DNA of 64,000 nucleotides from assembly GCF_014170375.1 (NCBI RefSeq), contig NZ_LZZW01000018.1, positions 62,001-126,000 of the forward strand. The letters run 5' to 3'. Both the position numbers and the translations under genes were made by a program. Origin of the DNA: Variovorax sp. UMC13 (lineage in GTDB: Bacteria > Pseudomonadota > Gammaproteobacteria > Burkholderiales > Burkholderiaceae_C). Under the pieces are notes generated by a model, which was not told the DNA's origin, made no database searches, and saw nothing but the letters and a program-made list of their open reading frames with translations. Numbering within the stretch: the stretch's first letter is position 1; each line of letters starts with the position of its first letter. Positions 1 through 9,548 of the stretch are shown here, piece by piece.

Positions 1-94
1 CATGAAGCGAACCACGAGCGAGACCTCCTGGTCGCAGCACGGCGGCGAGCTGCAGGGCGGCTTCAGCCTGGACCTCATGGAGGCTTGGCAGTGA
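1..94 (+). CDS. Phage tail protein, C-terminal end (partial)
   Basis: An open frame enters from the left edge and stops with TGA at 92-94, leaving about 30 residues that end LDLMEAWQ. The next gene starts with GTG at 91, inside this stop codon, which is typical of coupled phage tail genes. Too little is present to name a family. Its place just before the tail-tip genes suggests a minor tail protein. Confidence 0.55.
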   Translation, partial: MKRTTSETSWSQHGGELQGGFSLDLMEAWQ

Positions 95-705
95 GCATCG
101 CTACCAATTCCGGCTTCAACGCCGTTGCATCGTCGCCAGTCCTCGCTGAGATGGCGCTCGTCGAGCTGTTCTGCCGCTTCGGCACGCCGCGATACACCAC
201 CTGGCCGATGAATGTCGAGGCGCGCGGCCACACCTGGCAGGGCGTGGGCAACCTCGGCTCGATCGGGGAGGTTCATGAGAGCGAAGACGGGGCGGAAGAG
301 AAGCTCAACCTGACGCTGTCGGCCGTCGATCTGGGCACTCGCGCGCTGGCACTCGGCGACCCCAACGATTACCAGGACCGGCCCATGCGGCTTTATGTGG
401 CGATGGTGAACGTCAACACCTACCAGCTGAGCGGGGAGCCGGTCATGCGCTTCGCCGGGGTGATGGACACGCTCGACGTTGGACGTGATGGCACGTCCGG
501 GACCATCACTCTCAAGTGCCGCACGGCCTCTTACGACCGACGCAACAACCCTTCAGCGCTCCGAATGAACAATGCACAGCACCAGGCACGCCATCCGGGC
601 GAGCGTGGTTTCGAGTACTTGACCTCGCTCATTGGCAACCAAGCTGTCTGGGTGTCCAAGCGCCTCCAGGCTGAGCTCAATGCACGGCTGAGGGCGAAGG
701 GATGA
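91..705 (+). CDS. Phage tail tip/hub-associated protein
   Basis: This 204-residue protein begins at GTG 91, overlapping the upstream TGA; a TTG six bases earlier is a weaker alternative. It has no signal peptide or membrane segment. It lies directly upstream of a DUF6950 cysteine-hydrolase-like gene and a J-like tail protein, where many siphophages and gene-transfer agents carry a DUF2163-type hub protein. The sequence has the mixed beta character expected of a tail component, but I do not recognise a decisive motif. The tail role rests on gene order, and the exact family is uncertain. Confidence 0.6.
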   Translation: MSIATNSGFNAVASSPVLAEMALVELFCRFGTPRYTTWPMNVEARGHTWQGVGNLGSIGEVHESEDGAEEKLNLTLSAVDLGTRALALGDPNDYQDRPMRLYVAMVNVNTYQLSGEPVMRFAGVMDTLDVGRDGTSGTITLKCRTASYDRRNNPSALRMNNAQHQARHPGERGFEYLTSLIGNQAVWVSKRLQAELNARLRAKG

Positions 706-1121
706 CGAGTGCCAATCTCGACGCCTTCATTGCTGAGCGTCGCTCACGTCCCTTCGAGTACTTCCAGCACGATTGCGTGCTGATCGCTGCTGACTGGGTG
801 ATCGCGAAGACCGGCACCGATCCGCTGAGCGACCTGCGTGCAGCGGGCGGAATCTACGACCGTCGCAATCTGCTCACGGCACTGCGCCTCGTACGTTCTG
901 CCGGCGGCTTCGAAGCCGTGGCCAGCGCGCGGCTCGGTGCTGCGCATGCTGGCTTGATGGCGCAGCGCGGCGACGTCGTGCTCGCGCGAAGCGGTCGCAG
1001 GGTAGGGCGGGTCAGTGGCTACAGCTTCGGGATCTGCACGGGCTCGCACTTGGTGGTGCCCGGTGACGATCGCCTCGAGTTCCTGCCTCTGACCGCGGGG
1101 GTCGCATCGTGGCGCGTTTGA
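702..1121 (+). CDS. DUF6950-family phage tail protein (NlpC/P60-like position)
   Basis: This 139-residue protein starts at ATG 702 in a four-base ATGA overlap with the previous gene. The N-terminal part holds an FxxxxHDC segment near residue 20 and the C-terminal part ends in a short hydrophobic block finishing AGVASWRV, as in DUF6950 proteins. In lambda-like tails the gene before J encodes an NlpC/P60-type tail-tip assembly protein. The HDC cysteine and the position suggest an analogous role, either peptidoglycan contact or tail-tip maturation; this is inference. Its 3' end overlaps the J-like gene by 13 bases. Confidence 0.7.
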   Translation: MTSANLDAFIAERRSRPFEYFQHDCVLIAADWVIAKTGTDPLSDLRAAGGIYDRRNLLTALRLVRSAGGFEAVASARLGAAHAGLMAQRGDVVLARSGRRVGRVSGYSFGICTGSHLVVPGDDRLEFLPLTAGVASWRV

Positions 1122-4100
1122 TTCTTCGCGCCCTGGCACTTGCTGGCCTGCTGGGCTTCGGCGGGGCGGTGTCGGCTGAGCCGGTGACGGCTGCGATCGC
1201 CGCGTGGTGGGCTGCTGCGACTGTCGCGCAGATTGCCATGGTGGCTCTCTACGTGGTGTCGGTGGCCAACACCATCTATGGGTCGATTCAGACGAAGAAG
1301 AGGGCGAAGGCGGCCGCGCAACGGGCGGCCGAGCAGGAAGCTGCGAACCTGCGAGATCGCACCGCGCTGATCATCCAGGCGGAGTCGCCATTCGTCACGA
1401 TTTACGGCTCGCCGGCGCCTGTGGGCGGCACCGTGCCGGCGGTGTTCACGAGCGGCCAGTACGAGCAGTTTTCTCATTTCATCTTCCTGATTGCGTCCCA
1501 CGAGTGCGCAGGGGTGGATGCGATCTTTATCGGTGGTGAGCACGTCGGGAACTTGGACCCCCAGGGCTATGCGGACGGAGCGAATTTCCAGCTGGATGAA
1601 GGCGTGAGGCGCCTTGAGATCAAGGAGTTCGAGCTCAGCGAGTTTTCACGCGAGACCGAGGGCGGCACCGAGATCTACCCGGATGGCTACTGGATCCTGC
1701 CGCTGCGGCTGGACGTAGATGGCTTTGAGTTGCAAGGGATCACAGACCTCAATGGCAACCCGCTTGCCGGCGTGGTGCTCGGGCAATTGCCGAACTCCTT
1801 CGGTGGGCGCGCACTTGTCGGCCAGAAGGGTGTCAAGGGCCGCGTCTCCTACTGGGTCAACGGCCCCGGCGCTGCCCTCAACGTCCAGATCCACACCTCG
1901 CCAGGTGGCGTGGACACGGCTGATGCCTTCTTCCGTGCGGCGAGGCCGGACCTTTGGACCGAGGCGCACAAGTTCAGCGGCTACACCTACCTTGCGGTCA
2001 CCGTCAATAAGCTCCTCGAGCGCTTCCAGGGCGGCATACCCGAGATCACTGTGAAGGTCCGCGGGAAGCCCGTCTACGACTTCCGAACCGGCACCATCGG
2101 CTACAGCCGCAACAACGCGCTTTGCCTCGCAGACTTCATTCAGTCCGAGGTCGGCTATGGCGCCGCGCTGGAGCACATCAACGTCGAGGACGTGATCAGC
2201 TCCGCCAACATCTGCGACACGTTCGTCTACGCAGCGGCCGACGTGGACGCAGACCCCGCGAGCTACGGCGGCTCGCGGGCCCGCTATCTGTGCGACGGTA
2301 TGTTCCGCAGCGACCAGGATCGGGATGCGACGCGCCAGCAGATCGAAGACTCGATGGCCGGATTCAGCCTGGAGTCGGGTGGGGTTTGGCGCATCTTGGC
2401 GGGCGCGTGGACGACGCCCGTCATGGCGCTCACCGACGATGACATGATCGCGCCGAGCTCGGTGGTCCAGACTGCGAATCCTGGCACCGCTCGCTACAAC
2501 GGCGTCCGCGGTACCTATGTCAATGCGGCACGCAACGGTGTCACTGAAGATTTCACCCCCTACTTCAACCCAACGTTCTTGGCCCTCGACGAGAAGGAGA
2601 AGGTTCGCGACCTAGTTCTGTCATTCACCGGGGACCATGTGCGGACGCAGCAGCTGGCCCGCGTCCTCGTCGAGCAAAGCCGAGGCGGCTTTGTAATGCA
2701 GATCCATCCGTCGCGCAGGGCGTGGCACCTTCAGCCGGGTGATCGAATCGTTCTGACCGACCGTCTCAATGGCTTTGAGAACAAGCCGTTTCGGGTGCAG
2801 GACTATGGCTTCAGCCTTGCATCGCCCCTCTCCCTGCAGGTGGTTGAGGACGAAGAAACCTTCTATGACCCGGCCGATGAAACGCGTGCCGACCCTTCGC
2901 CAAACACGAGCCTGCCAAGCCCGTTCATCAAGCCCGGCCCGCCACTCGATCTGGTCGCAATCAGCGGCGAGAGCCAGATGGTCCAGCAGGACGGCGTCAT
3001 GGTGGTGCGCGTGCGTGTGTCGTGGGCACCGTCGCCGGATGCGATGGTGCTGCAGGCGGGGACCACGCGGCTGCAGTGGCGACTCGCCGACGGCGGCCTG
3101 GCGTGGCAGACGGTCGACCTGCCGGGCGACGCGACGGAGTTTTATCTCCTCGGCCTGGAGGTGCACAACGCCTACGTGATCCGCTTGCAGTTCCTGACCG
3201 CCTACGCCAGCAGCAACTGGTCGGTAATTCAGCATGAGGTGCATGGCCTCGAGGGGCCTCCCGACAGCGTGCTGAGCCTGCGCGTTGAGCCCGAGCTCAC
3301 GGGCATCTTCGCGTACTGGCAGGAGCCCGAGGGCATCGACCTGCTGGGATGGTCGGCGACGCAACTGCGCCGCGGGCCGAGCTGGGAGCTGGCCGAGAGC
3401 ACGATCCTGTTCGACGGCCGCGCCTCCAGCGCGAACCTCGGCTGGTTCCCCGCGGGCAGTCAGGCCGTCTGGGCGGCGCACCACAACACCATCGACCAAT
3501 GGTCGGAGCCGGTGTTCAAGACCATCGAGATCGATCCGCCGGCACAGGCCGACCCGCACGGCACGGTGAACAACCGCAACACCGTCGCGCTGTTGTGGCA
3601 GGACTGCAAGACCACGCAGCCGATTGCGCACTACGAGATCCGGATCGGCGAGACCTGGGAGACCGCAACTGTCGTCACCCAGGTCCTGGCGCTGAGCTGG
3701 AGTGGCGTGCAGCCCAAGTTCGGCGAGCACCGCTACTGGGTGACCGCCGTCGACGTCGCCGGCAACCGCGGCGCGCCAGGCTACACCTTCACGGTCACGC
3801 TGGCCGCGTTCGACGGCGTGATCGCCAACCTCCGCAGCAAGGTCGACGCGGCCCTCGACGAGGTCGCCCGCCTGCAGATGCAGGGCGCGCTGACGTCCGA
3901 CGGCAAGCTGGCCCGAACACGCGCCGGCGTCTACGAGGCGATCGAGGTTGTGGTGACTGACGCGACCGCGCTGGCCAGCAAGTTCACCGCGCTGTCGTCC
4001 ACCGTCGACGAGAACCACGCCATCGTCTCCAGCCAGATCACGACGCTGGCCACAGAGCAGGACGCGATGGCGATGCAGCTCGACCTGGTCGCGGCTGTCA

Positions 4101-4906
4101 CCGCCGACAACACCGCGGCGATCGCTGTCGAGACCACGGCGCGCACCACGCAGTACAACGCCCTGGCGTCCCAGGTCACCACTATCCAGTCGAGCGTTGG
4201 CGGCTTGTCGGGCACTGTTGAGATCCAGGGCAACACGCTGGCAAGCCTCAACGGCAACGTCGCGGCCCAGTACATGATCCGCACCGAGGTCGTCGGCAGC
4301 ACCGGCCGTCGCGCTCTGGCAGGCTTGTCGATCGGCGTGTCGGCCGGCAGCGGCGGTGCGCCGACGCAGTCCGAGGTTGTGGTCTTCGCCGACCGCTTCG
4401 TCGTCGCTGCCGACGCAGGCTCTTCAGCCCTGGACGCACCGTTCCGCGTCGAGGGCGGCGTGGTCTACATCAACGTCGCCAAGATCAAGGACGCGGACAT
4501 CGGAACGCTGAAGGTGGCCGGCTTTGCCCTGGGCATTTCCCTGGCGTCGGATGGCCTGTCCAATGCGGCCGTCGCCTTTACCGTTCCAGCTGGCCAGGTG
4601 TGGCGCGCTTCGTCATTGGCCATCGCCGGTAACTCCGGGGAGATCGAAGATGCGCGGTTCGCCGCCGGGCTGTTCGTGACAGGCGCGACTGCGACCGCTA
4701 CCTCTCAGTCAGTCATTGCTCGGGAGGGTCCTGGCTCTGAGGGCGGCATAAGCAACATGTACCAGTCGACACCGGTCTCCTGCGGCAGCCTGGTCGACTA
4801 TGGCCCTGGCACGCACACCATCTCGGCCAGCTGGTCGACCGTGCCCGTCATCTCGACCAGCGCGCCGGTGCTGCTGATGGTCGACCTGCAGAAGCGAGGC
4901 GCCTGA
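1109..4906 (+). CDS. Phage central tail tip protein (J-like, host specificity)
   Basis: At 1265 residues this is the size of lambda J-type tail-tip proteins, which form the tail tip and often contact the host receptor. It starts at GTG 1109, inside the end of the previous gene. The first 55 residues are strongly hydrophobic (two stretches around residues 5-22 and 32-52), seen in some relatives. The middle, roughly residues 610-900, looks like repeated fibronectin type III modules. Residues 910-1090 are Ala/Thr-rich and probably coiled coil, before a C-terminal domain likely to be the variable receptor-contacting part. Translation is coupled to the next gene by a TGATG overlap. Confidence 0.85.
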   Translation: MARLILRALALAGLLGFGGAVSAEPVTAAIAAWWAAATVAQIAMVALYVVSVANTIYGSIQTKKRAKAAAQRAAEQEAANLRDRTALIIQAESPFVTIYGSPAPVGGTVPAVFTSGQYEQFSHFIFLIASHECAGVDAIFIGGEHVGNLDPQGYADGANFQLDEGVRRLEIKEFELSEFSRETEGGTEIYPDGYWILPLRLDVDGFELQGITDLNGNPLAGVVLGQLPNSFGGRALVGQKGVKGRVSYWVNGPGAALNVQIHTSPGGVDTADAFFRAARPDLWTEAHKFSGYTYLAVTVNKLLERFQGGIPEITVKVRGKPVYDFRTGTIGYSRNNALCLADFIQSEVGYGAALEHINVEDVISSANICDTFVYAAADVDADPASYGGSRARYLCDGMFRSDQDRDATRQQIEDSMAGFSLESGGVWRILAGAWTTPVMALTDDDMIAPSSVVQTANPGTARYNGVRGTYVNAARNGVTEDFTPYFNPTFLALDEKEKVRDLVLSFTGDHVRTQQLARVLVEQSRGGFVMQIHPSRRAWHLQPGDRIVLTDRLNGFENKPFRVQDYGFSLASPLSLQVVEDEETFYDPADETRADPSPNTSLPSPFIKPGPPLDLVAISGESQMVQQDGVMVVRVRVSWAPSPDAMVLQAGTTRLQWRLADGGLAWQTVDLPGDATEFYLLGLEVHNAYVIRLQFLTAYASSNWSVIQHEVHGLEGPPDSVLSLRVEPELTGIFAYWQEPEGIDLLGWSATQLRRGPSWELAESTILFDGRASSANLGWFPAGSQAVWAAHHNTIDQWSEPVFKTIEIDPPAQADPHGTVNNRNTVALLWQDCKTTQPIAHYEIRIGETWETATVVTQVLALSWSGVQPKFGEHRYWVTAVDVAGNRGAPGYTFTVTLAAFDGVIANLRSKVDAALDEVARLQMQGALTSDGKLARTRAGVYEAIEVVVTDATALASKFTALSSTVDENHAIVSSQITTLATEQDAMAMQLDLVAAVTADNTAAIAVETTARTTQYNALASQVTTIQSSVGGLSGTVEIQGNTLASLNGNVAAQYMIRTEVVGSTGRRALAGLSIGVSAGSGGAPTQSEVVVFADRFVVAADAGSSALDAPFRVEGGVVYINVAKIKDADIGTLKVAGFALGISLASDGLSNAAVAFTVPAGQVWRASSLAIAGNSGEIEDARFAAGLFVTGATATATSQSVIAREGPGSEGGISNMYQSTPVSCGSLVDYGPGTHTISASWSTVPVISTSAPVLLMVDLQKRGA

Positions 4907-5505
4907 TGACCGACAACACGACGCCATCCGGCACGCGCCCGTTCTGCGCCATCGATGCGCACGGCCAGGTTGTGATGCGCGGCCACACGCTCGAGCTGCC
5001 GCTGGTGCCGGGCCTGACCTCTCTCGACGAGGCGGCGCCGCTGAACACTTACCGGTCGGGTTCCGCGTGGTTGCCCATCCCAGAGCAGCCCAGCCTGCTG
5101 CATGTCTTCGACTGGCCGACTAAGGCCTGGGCCGACCCGCGCACCCTCGACCAAGTGCGCGCGGCAAGGCTTGTCGAGATCAATCAGCGCTTCTCGCAAG
5201 AATCGGCCGCGCTGATTGCCGGCTACCCGCTCGAGGAGCGGCAGACCTGGGCAGCGCAGGAAGCCGAGGCGCTGGCCTGGGCCCTCGAATCTTCCACGCC
5301 GACCCCGTACCTCGACGGCATCGCGGCGGCGCGCGGCATCGATGTCGCCGAGATGCGCGCCAAGACCCTCGAAGCGGTCAGTGTCTTCCGCGTCGCCTCG
5401 CAGTGGCTTGTCGGCACCCGGCAGGCCCTGCGCGACGCCATCCAGAACCCCAACGCCACGCGTGCGCAGATCGATGCGATCGCCTGGCCAACCCCTGAGG
5501 AGTGA
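4906..5505 (+). CDS. Phage tail fibre-associated protein (DUF4376-like C-terminus)
   Basis: This 199-residue protein starts at ATG 4906, sharing one base with the stop of the J-like gene. The N-terminal half looks like a short beta-rich region. The C-terminal half (from DQVRAARLVEINQRF onward, about residue 82) is helical and Ala-rich, like the DUF4376 region found in tail-fibre assembly or tail proteins. Its position between the tail tip and the tailspike supports a structural or chaperone role. No catalytic motif is visible. Confidence 0.6.
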   Translation: MTDNTTPSGTRPFCAIDAHGQVVMRGHTLELPLVPGLTSLDEAAPLNTYRSGSAWLPIPEQPSLLHVFDWPTKAWADPRTLDQVRAARLVEINQRFSQESAALIAGYPLEERQTWAAQEAEALAWALESSTPTPYLDGIAAARGIDVAEMRAKTLEAVSVFRVASQWLVGTRQALRDAIQNPNATRAQIDAIAWPTPEE

Positions 5506-5507
5506 CC

Positions 5508-5852
5508 ATGCAGAAGATCATCGGGCTCGAGAAGCCCATCGAAGACCCCGGCACCGGCGGCATGGCCAGCTACCACGTCGTCGTGCAGCACCTGGTGCAG
5601 TTGCGCACTGGCACCAGCGCCGTGACGCTGGCCGGCTTCGTGTCGCGAGCGGCGGCCGAGGCCGGCAAGCAGCCTTTGATGCACATCACGGCCCAGATCA
5701 AGGACGCGCCGACCGGCGACTCGGCGGCCTGGCCCGACTGGTTCTGCCGGCAAATCCTGAACGCAGACATCGGTGGCACCAACGTGCTGGCCGATGCTGT
5801 CCCGGTGTACGCGGCCGAGCCCTCGGCCGCCGTCGAGGAAGGCGCGCAATGA
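5508..5852 (+). CDS. Small phage tail-region protein, unknown
   Basis: This 114-residue protein begins at ATG 5508 behind a GAGGAG ribosome binding site; a GTG two codons upstream is less likely. It ends in a four-base ATGA overlap with the tailspike gene. It has no membrane segment or signal peptide. I do not recognise the family. Its place suggests an accessory or assembly factor for the spike. Confidence 0.6.
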   Translation: MQKIIGLEKPIEDPGTGGMASYHVVVQHLVQLRTGTSAVTLAGFVSRAAAEAGKQPLMHITAQIKDAPTGDSAAWPDWFCRQILNADIGGTNVLADAVPVYAAEPSAAVEEGAQ

Positions 5853-8368
5853 CCACCTGGTATCGCGAAGGCCTGGTCACGCTGACGGCCGGCTCTGACC
5901 TCGTCGCCGGCGTCGGCACCGAATGGGTGGACAACGTACTGCCGGGCGGCATCTTCTTCACGCCAGGTGGTTTGGTCGAGGTAGAACGCGTCGTGAGCGA
6001 CACCTCGCTAAAGCTGGTGACGCCATACGGCGGTGCCACCGTAGCCGAAGCCGAGTACTCGATCGCGCCCACACAGGGATACGTTGTTGCATTGGCCAAG
6101 CAGCTCAATGGCGTGCTCGGCGACTTCGGCGAGCTCAAGGACGCCTGGCAGGATGGAACGCTCGTCGGCAAGGGCGTGGCGCTCAAGGGCGTGAAGAACA
6201 CGGTGGGCGAGCTGCCGCTCAGCGGCAACGCTCCTGGTGATGCCTGGATGGTCGATGGCCACATGCACGTGTGGACGGGCTCGGCGTGGCTCGATCAGGG
6301 TGCCACTGTCTCGACGCCCGAGCTCGAAGCTCTACGCGACGCGGCTGGCACCTCGGCCGGCCTGGCGATCGGTTCGGCGTTGGCGGCTGACACCACGCGC
6401 AAGGAGTACGAGGACCGTGTGTACCCGGGCGTTTACGCAACTCCGCCAACGAACAAGCCGCACAGCGGTGCGCCGTGTGCTGATGGAGACCGCTGCATGG
6501 TCCTCGTCGGCACAGTGCCCTATGAGCACCTCCGCGTGGGCGGCGGCTGGCTGATCCCCAACATCGATGCGACCAATCTTGCGTTGCCCACGGGCCCGGC
6601 GCTTCTGGGCTACGTTCAGAGCGGGGCCGGCTCGGTGGTTCGAAACGCCTTGGCCAAGCTGCGCGAGAACATCAGCGCGAAGGACTTTGGCGCCGTCGGC
6701 GATGGCGTGACGAATGACGCTGTGGCGCTGCAAAAGGCATTCGACTACGCGCACCTGGTTGGGGCCACCGTCGATCTGTCCGGTGGCCGGTACTACTCGG
6801 CAAGTGCCCTGACCGTCTACACGGCCATTGACGGTCGAGGTGCGCTCATTGAGAGCGGCAATGCGGTCGCCCTGCAGCTCGGTGCGGACGGGGTCAGCAT
6901 GACCGCTGTCGCAATTGCCTGCCGAAACATCTCCGCGACCAGCCCGAACGTCGCCCCGTACGCCATCTACGGCCCGAACCGCAATGGGGTGAAGCTCGAC
7001 AGCTGCCTGCTGATCAATGGCCGGGTTCGGGTTGAGACGCCACTCAACGCGTCAGCGAACTCGCGGTTCTCGATGACGAATTGCGGTCTGTCCATCGACC
7101 TCTCCGCCTATGAGGCCGTCGTCAACGAGAACGACGGCGTGACCATCGGTGGCGTCTCGGACGTTGTCCTGGCCAACAACCAGATCGCCCTGGTCGGCGT
7201 GCACCGCGGAATCAAGATCAAGGGCACGACGGCCGGCTACAACCCCGGCGCGGGGGATTCCTCGCGGGTCGCCATCAACGGCAACGTCATCCGTGGTGTG
7301 GGTGGTGGCGGCCACAAGCAACTGATCGATCTCTTCTCGGGAACCCGCAATATCGCCATCGGCGGCAACTCGATCGAGAGCACCGGATTCGGGCGAGTCA
7401 TCGAGAACAAAACGTCGCGTGGCACCGCCGGCATCACTTTGTCTGCTGTGATCAACGGCAACACCATCCTCACTGACACCCAGGTGCCTTTCGTGTTCGA
7501 GGGGTTCTACGGCAATGCAAATCCAACCTACAACGTCGGGGAGTGCGTTGTGAAAATTACGGGGAACATGGTGATCAGCTCGGCCTCCGAGACGAGCGGA
7601 TCGACCCTTTCCGCCGTCAAGTACTACCACTCCGCGCATCTCGCTGACAACACCTTCCACTTCACCGGCGGGACGGCGAACCGTCTGTACATCGGGCAAT
7701 GCAAGCAGGTCTCCGTGGTCGACAACAATCTCAAGCGTGCGCAGATCGGCTTCGGTGACCAAACGGGTTCGCAGCAAGGCGATTCATTTGCTGGCGCGCG
7801 GTTTGGCCGCATCACTGCTACTGGCAACAACCTCGAGGACTTCGACTCGGGATACTTCGCGGGAGGCGTCAGCCTGCGCGACATCGATGCCCCGACCGCC
7901 ACGATCGTCATCAGCGGCAACAACATCAACCAGTCGACGGCATCGGCGGCAGCGTCTGGAGCCGTGAGTGCCCGCTCTGTGACCTGCAAGTCGCTGCAAA
8001 TCGAAGGTAACGCATCGAACATGGTCAGCGCTTCGGAGGACCGCGCATATCTGGTCAGCACCGCCGGTAAGGTCATCGAGAAGGACAACTCTTGGAACGT
8101 GTTGCCCTACACAGGAGTGTGGGCCCCAGGTGCAATTGCTGCCAACGCTTCGGTGTTCACCGATGTCACGATCACGGGTGTGGCTACCAACGTCCACACT
8201 ATCCCCAAAGTCACGCACTCGGCGCTGCCGCCCGGTGTGGTCCTCGGGGCGGTAGTCACGGCTGCTAATACCGTTCGCGTGACGGCCTACAACGTCACCG
8301 GAGCTTCAGTGACTTTCAATAGCGGTACGCTGCGTGTGATGGCGGAATTCATCTCGACGCTTTTCTAA
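5849..8368 (+). CDS. Phage tailspike, pectate-lyase-superfamily beta-helix
   Basis: The start is ATG 5849, coupled by ATGA to the previous gene; the frame stays open well upstream but that extension overlaps other genes. The protein has 839 residues. The first 110 or so probably attach to the virion. At about residues 272-300 is the pectate-lyase-3 entry motif (AKDFGAVGDGVTNDAVALQ), followed by a long series of short repeats rich in NN and GN turns, typical of a right-handed parallel beta-helix. Such spikes usually bind and often cleave host surface polysaccharide. A C-terminal beta domain of about 90 residues follows. The substrate cannot be told from sequence. Confidence 0.85.
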   Translation: MTTWYREGLVTLTAGSDLVAGVGTEWVDNVLPGGIFFTPGGLVEVERVVSDTSLKLVTPYGGATVAEAEYSIAPTQGYVVALAKQLNGVLGDFGELKDAWQDGTLVGKGVALKGVKNTVGELPLSGNAPGDAWMVDGHMHVWTGSAWLDQGATVSTPELEALRDAAGTSAGLAIGSALAADTTRKEYEDRVYPGVYATPPTNKPHSGAPCADGDRCMVLVGTVPYEHLRVGGGWLIPNIDATNLALPTGPALLGYVQSGAGSVVRNALAKLRENISAKDFGAVGDGVTNDAVALQKAFDYAHLVGATVDLSGGRYYSASALTVYTAIDGRGALIESGNAVALQLGADGVSMTAVAIACRNISATSPNVAPYAIYGPNRNGVKLDSCLLINGRVRVETPLNASANSRFSMTNCGLSIDLSAYEAVVNENDGVTIGGVSDVVLANNQIALVGVHRGIKIKGTTAGYNPGAGDSSRVAINGNVIRGVGGGGHKQLIDLFSGTRNIAIGGNSIESTGFGRVIENKTSRGTAGITLSAVINGNTILTDTQVPFVFEGFYGNANPTYNVGECVVKITGNMVISSASETSGSTLSAVKYYHSAHLADNTFHFTGGTANRLYIGQCKQVSVVDNNLKRAQIGFGDQTGSQQGDSFAGARFGRITATGNNLEDFDSGYFAGGVSLRDIDAPTATIVISGNNINQSTASAAASGAVSARSVTCKSLQIEGNASNMVSASEDRAYLVSTAGKVIEKDNSWNVLPYTGVWAPGAIAANASVFTDVTITGVATNVHTIPKVTHSALPPGVVLGAVVTAANTVRVTAYNVTGASVTFNSGTLRVMAEFISTLF

Positions 8369-8498
8369 GCTTTTGCGGGGAGGCAGGGCGTCGCCCGGCC
8401 TGGCAGCGCTTCTATCGAGTTTCAGCGCAAAGGGCGGCGTCGGGATTTCGTGCTCCAATCTTCGCCCGGACCGCCGGGTCCCAACATCGGAGGCTGCC

Positions 8499-9239
8499 GT
8501 GTCAAGTGAGCGAGTGCTGAAGCGAATAGCGGGAATCCAAAAGCAACTTATTGCCGCGTACGAGGCGGGCAGCGACATGTCGTCCGCGAGCAAGGGCGCG
8601 GAGCGTGATTTGTTTCTTCACGGATACCTTCAAGCAGTGCTTCCAACTGGTTTCCGATTCGGCACTGGAGACATCGTCGACCAGCATGGCGCCGCGAGCG
8701 GTCAGGTGGATATCGTTATCGAAAATCCCTTTGTCCCGAGCTTGCCAATCATGGGTGGATATCCGCGACTCTATCTAACAGAGGGCGTTGCCGCTGCCGT
8801 CGAAGTGAAGTCCGACGTGCAGGCGCAGTGGAGTCAAGTAGAAGCCAAAGCGGCCAAGATTGCTTCACTCGCAAGCAGCGCCTCCAGCATGACTTTCGGC
8901 GCTTTTGGTGGAACCATCACAACGCGAAATCCCGAGGGGCTAAGCGTTGGGGGGCGCGCTTTAGGGGGAGGGCTCCCGTTTTTCGTAGCTGGCTATAGAG
9001 GGTTTGCCAACGTCCGTCTGGATAGTGTGGAATCGGTGGCTCTGAAAATGGACGCTGCGGGCGTCGACGCACTTCTGGTGGTTGAGAGCGGCCTGTTTGT
9101 TTCAAGTGCCCGGCTCGGGGGCGTCTATGCACGAGGACCTCATGGCCTATGGGCGTTTATCTGCGCTGTCACGAAAGCGGCGCAGCAGGTCCGTGCAATC
9201 GAATTCGATCCGCTCAGCTATGTCTTTGACGCTGCTTAG
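8499..9239 (+). CDS. DUF6602-like protein with PD-(D/E)XK-type residues
   Basis: I place the start at GTG 8499, behind GGAG, giving 246 residues; an in-frame upstream extension lacks a ribosome binding site. Residues 30-105 match the DUF6602 pattern: SKGAERDLF, then LPTGFRFGTGDIVD, then GQVDIVI with Asp71, then AAAVEVKSD with Glu102 and Lys104. The Asp...Glu-x-Lys spacing resembles the PD-(D/E)XK nuclease core, although nuclease activity is not shown for the family as far as I know. It sits between the tailspike and the lysis genes, is visibly less GC-rich than its neighbours and is followed by its own terminator. This fits a cargo gene rather than a virion component. Confidence 0.6.
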   Translation: MSSERVLKRIAGIQKQLIAAYEAGSDMSSASKGAERDLFLHGYLQAVLPTGFRFGTGDIVDQHGAASGQVDIVIENPFVPSLPIMGGYPRLYLTEGVAAAVEVKSDVQAQWSQVEAKAAKIASLASSASSMTFGAFGGTITTRNPEGLSVGGRALGGGLPFFVAGYRGFANVRLDSVESVALKMDAAGVDALLVVESGLFVSSARLGGVYARGPHGLWAFICAVTKAAQQVRAIEFDPLSYVFDAA

Positions 9240-9510
9240 TCAGGATCCAATCCTGGGTTAGTTGTTTGAATATTTGGGCAGCCAAAGTCGGCTCGGATCG
9301 GATTCGGCCTGGGAGCTGCCGGAATTTTCGACGGGCGCTATGTAAGCTGGTCACCTACGTAGCATCAGCTTCCCATGAGCGAAGCAGCACGAGGCGGCGA
9401 TGCCGCGCGCTTCAATAGAAAGTCCCATTTCTTCCCTAGAAACGGGACGCGGTCGCTCCGAGACTTGGCCTTCAAACCGAAGGCCTCACCACGTGATCTC
9501 ACCCCCACTC
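9240..9510 (+). other. Non-coding spacer between DUF6602 gene and lysis cassette
   Basis: This stretch has no convincing gene. An ATG at 9375 opens a frame that joins the first lysis-cassette gene, but no ribosome binding site precedes it and the intervening codons cross a terminator, so I do not call it coding. The spacer probably carries the 3' untranslated region of the upstream gene. Confidence 0.5.
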
Positions 9511-9533
9511 AAACCCGCTTCGGCGGGTTTTTT
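9511..9533 (+). terminator. Rho-independent terminator before lysis cassette
   Basis: AAACCCGC (9511-9518), a TTCG tetraloop and GCGGGTTT (9523-9530) form a perfect 8-bp stem followed by more Ts. It would end transcription from the tail/DUF6602 side and separate it from the lysis genes. Confidence 0.85.
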
Positions 9534-9548
9534 ATTGCCTGGAGCATC

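Noticed and set aside
9375..9548. Upstream extension of the first lysis-cassette gene
   Set aside because: It crosses a perfect terminator and has no ribosome binding site, whereas ATG 9549 has a good one.
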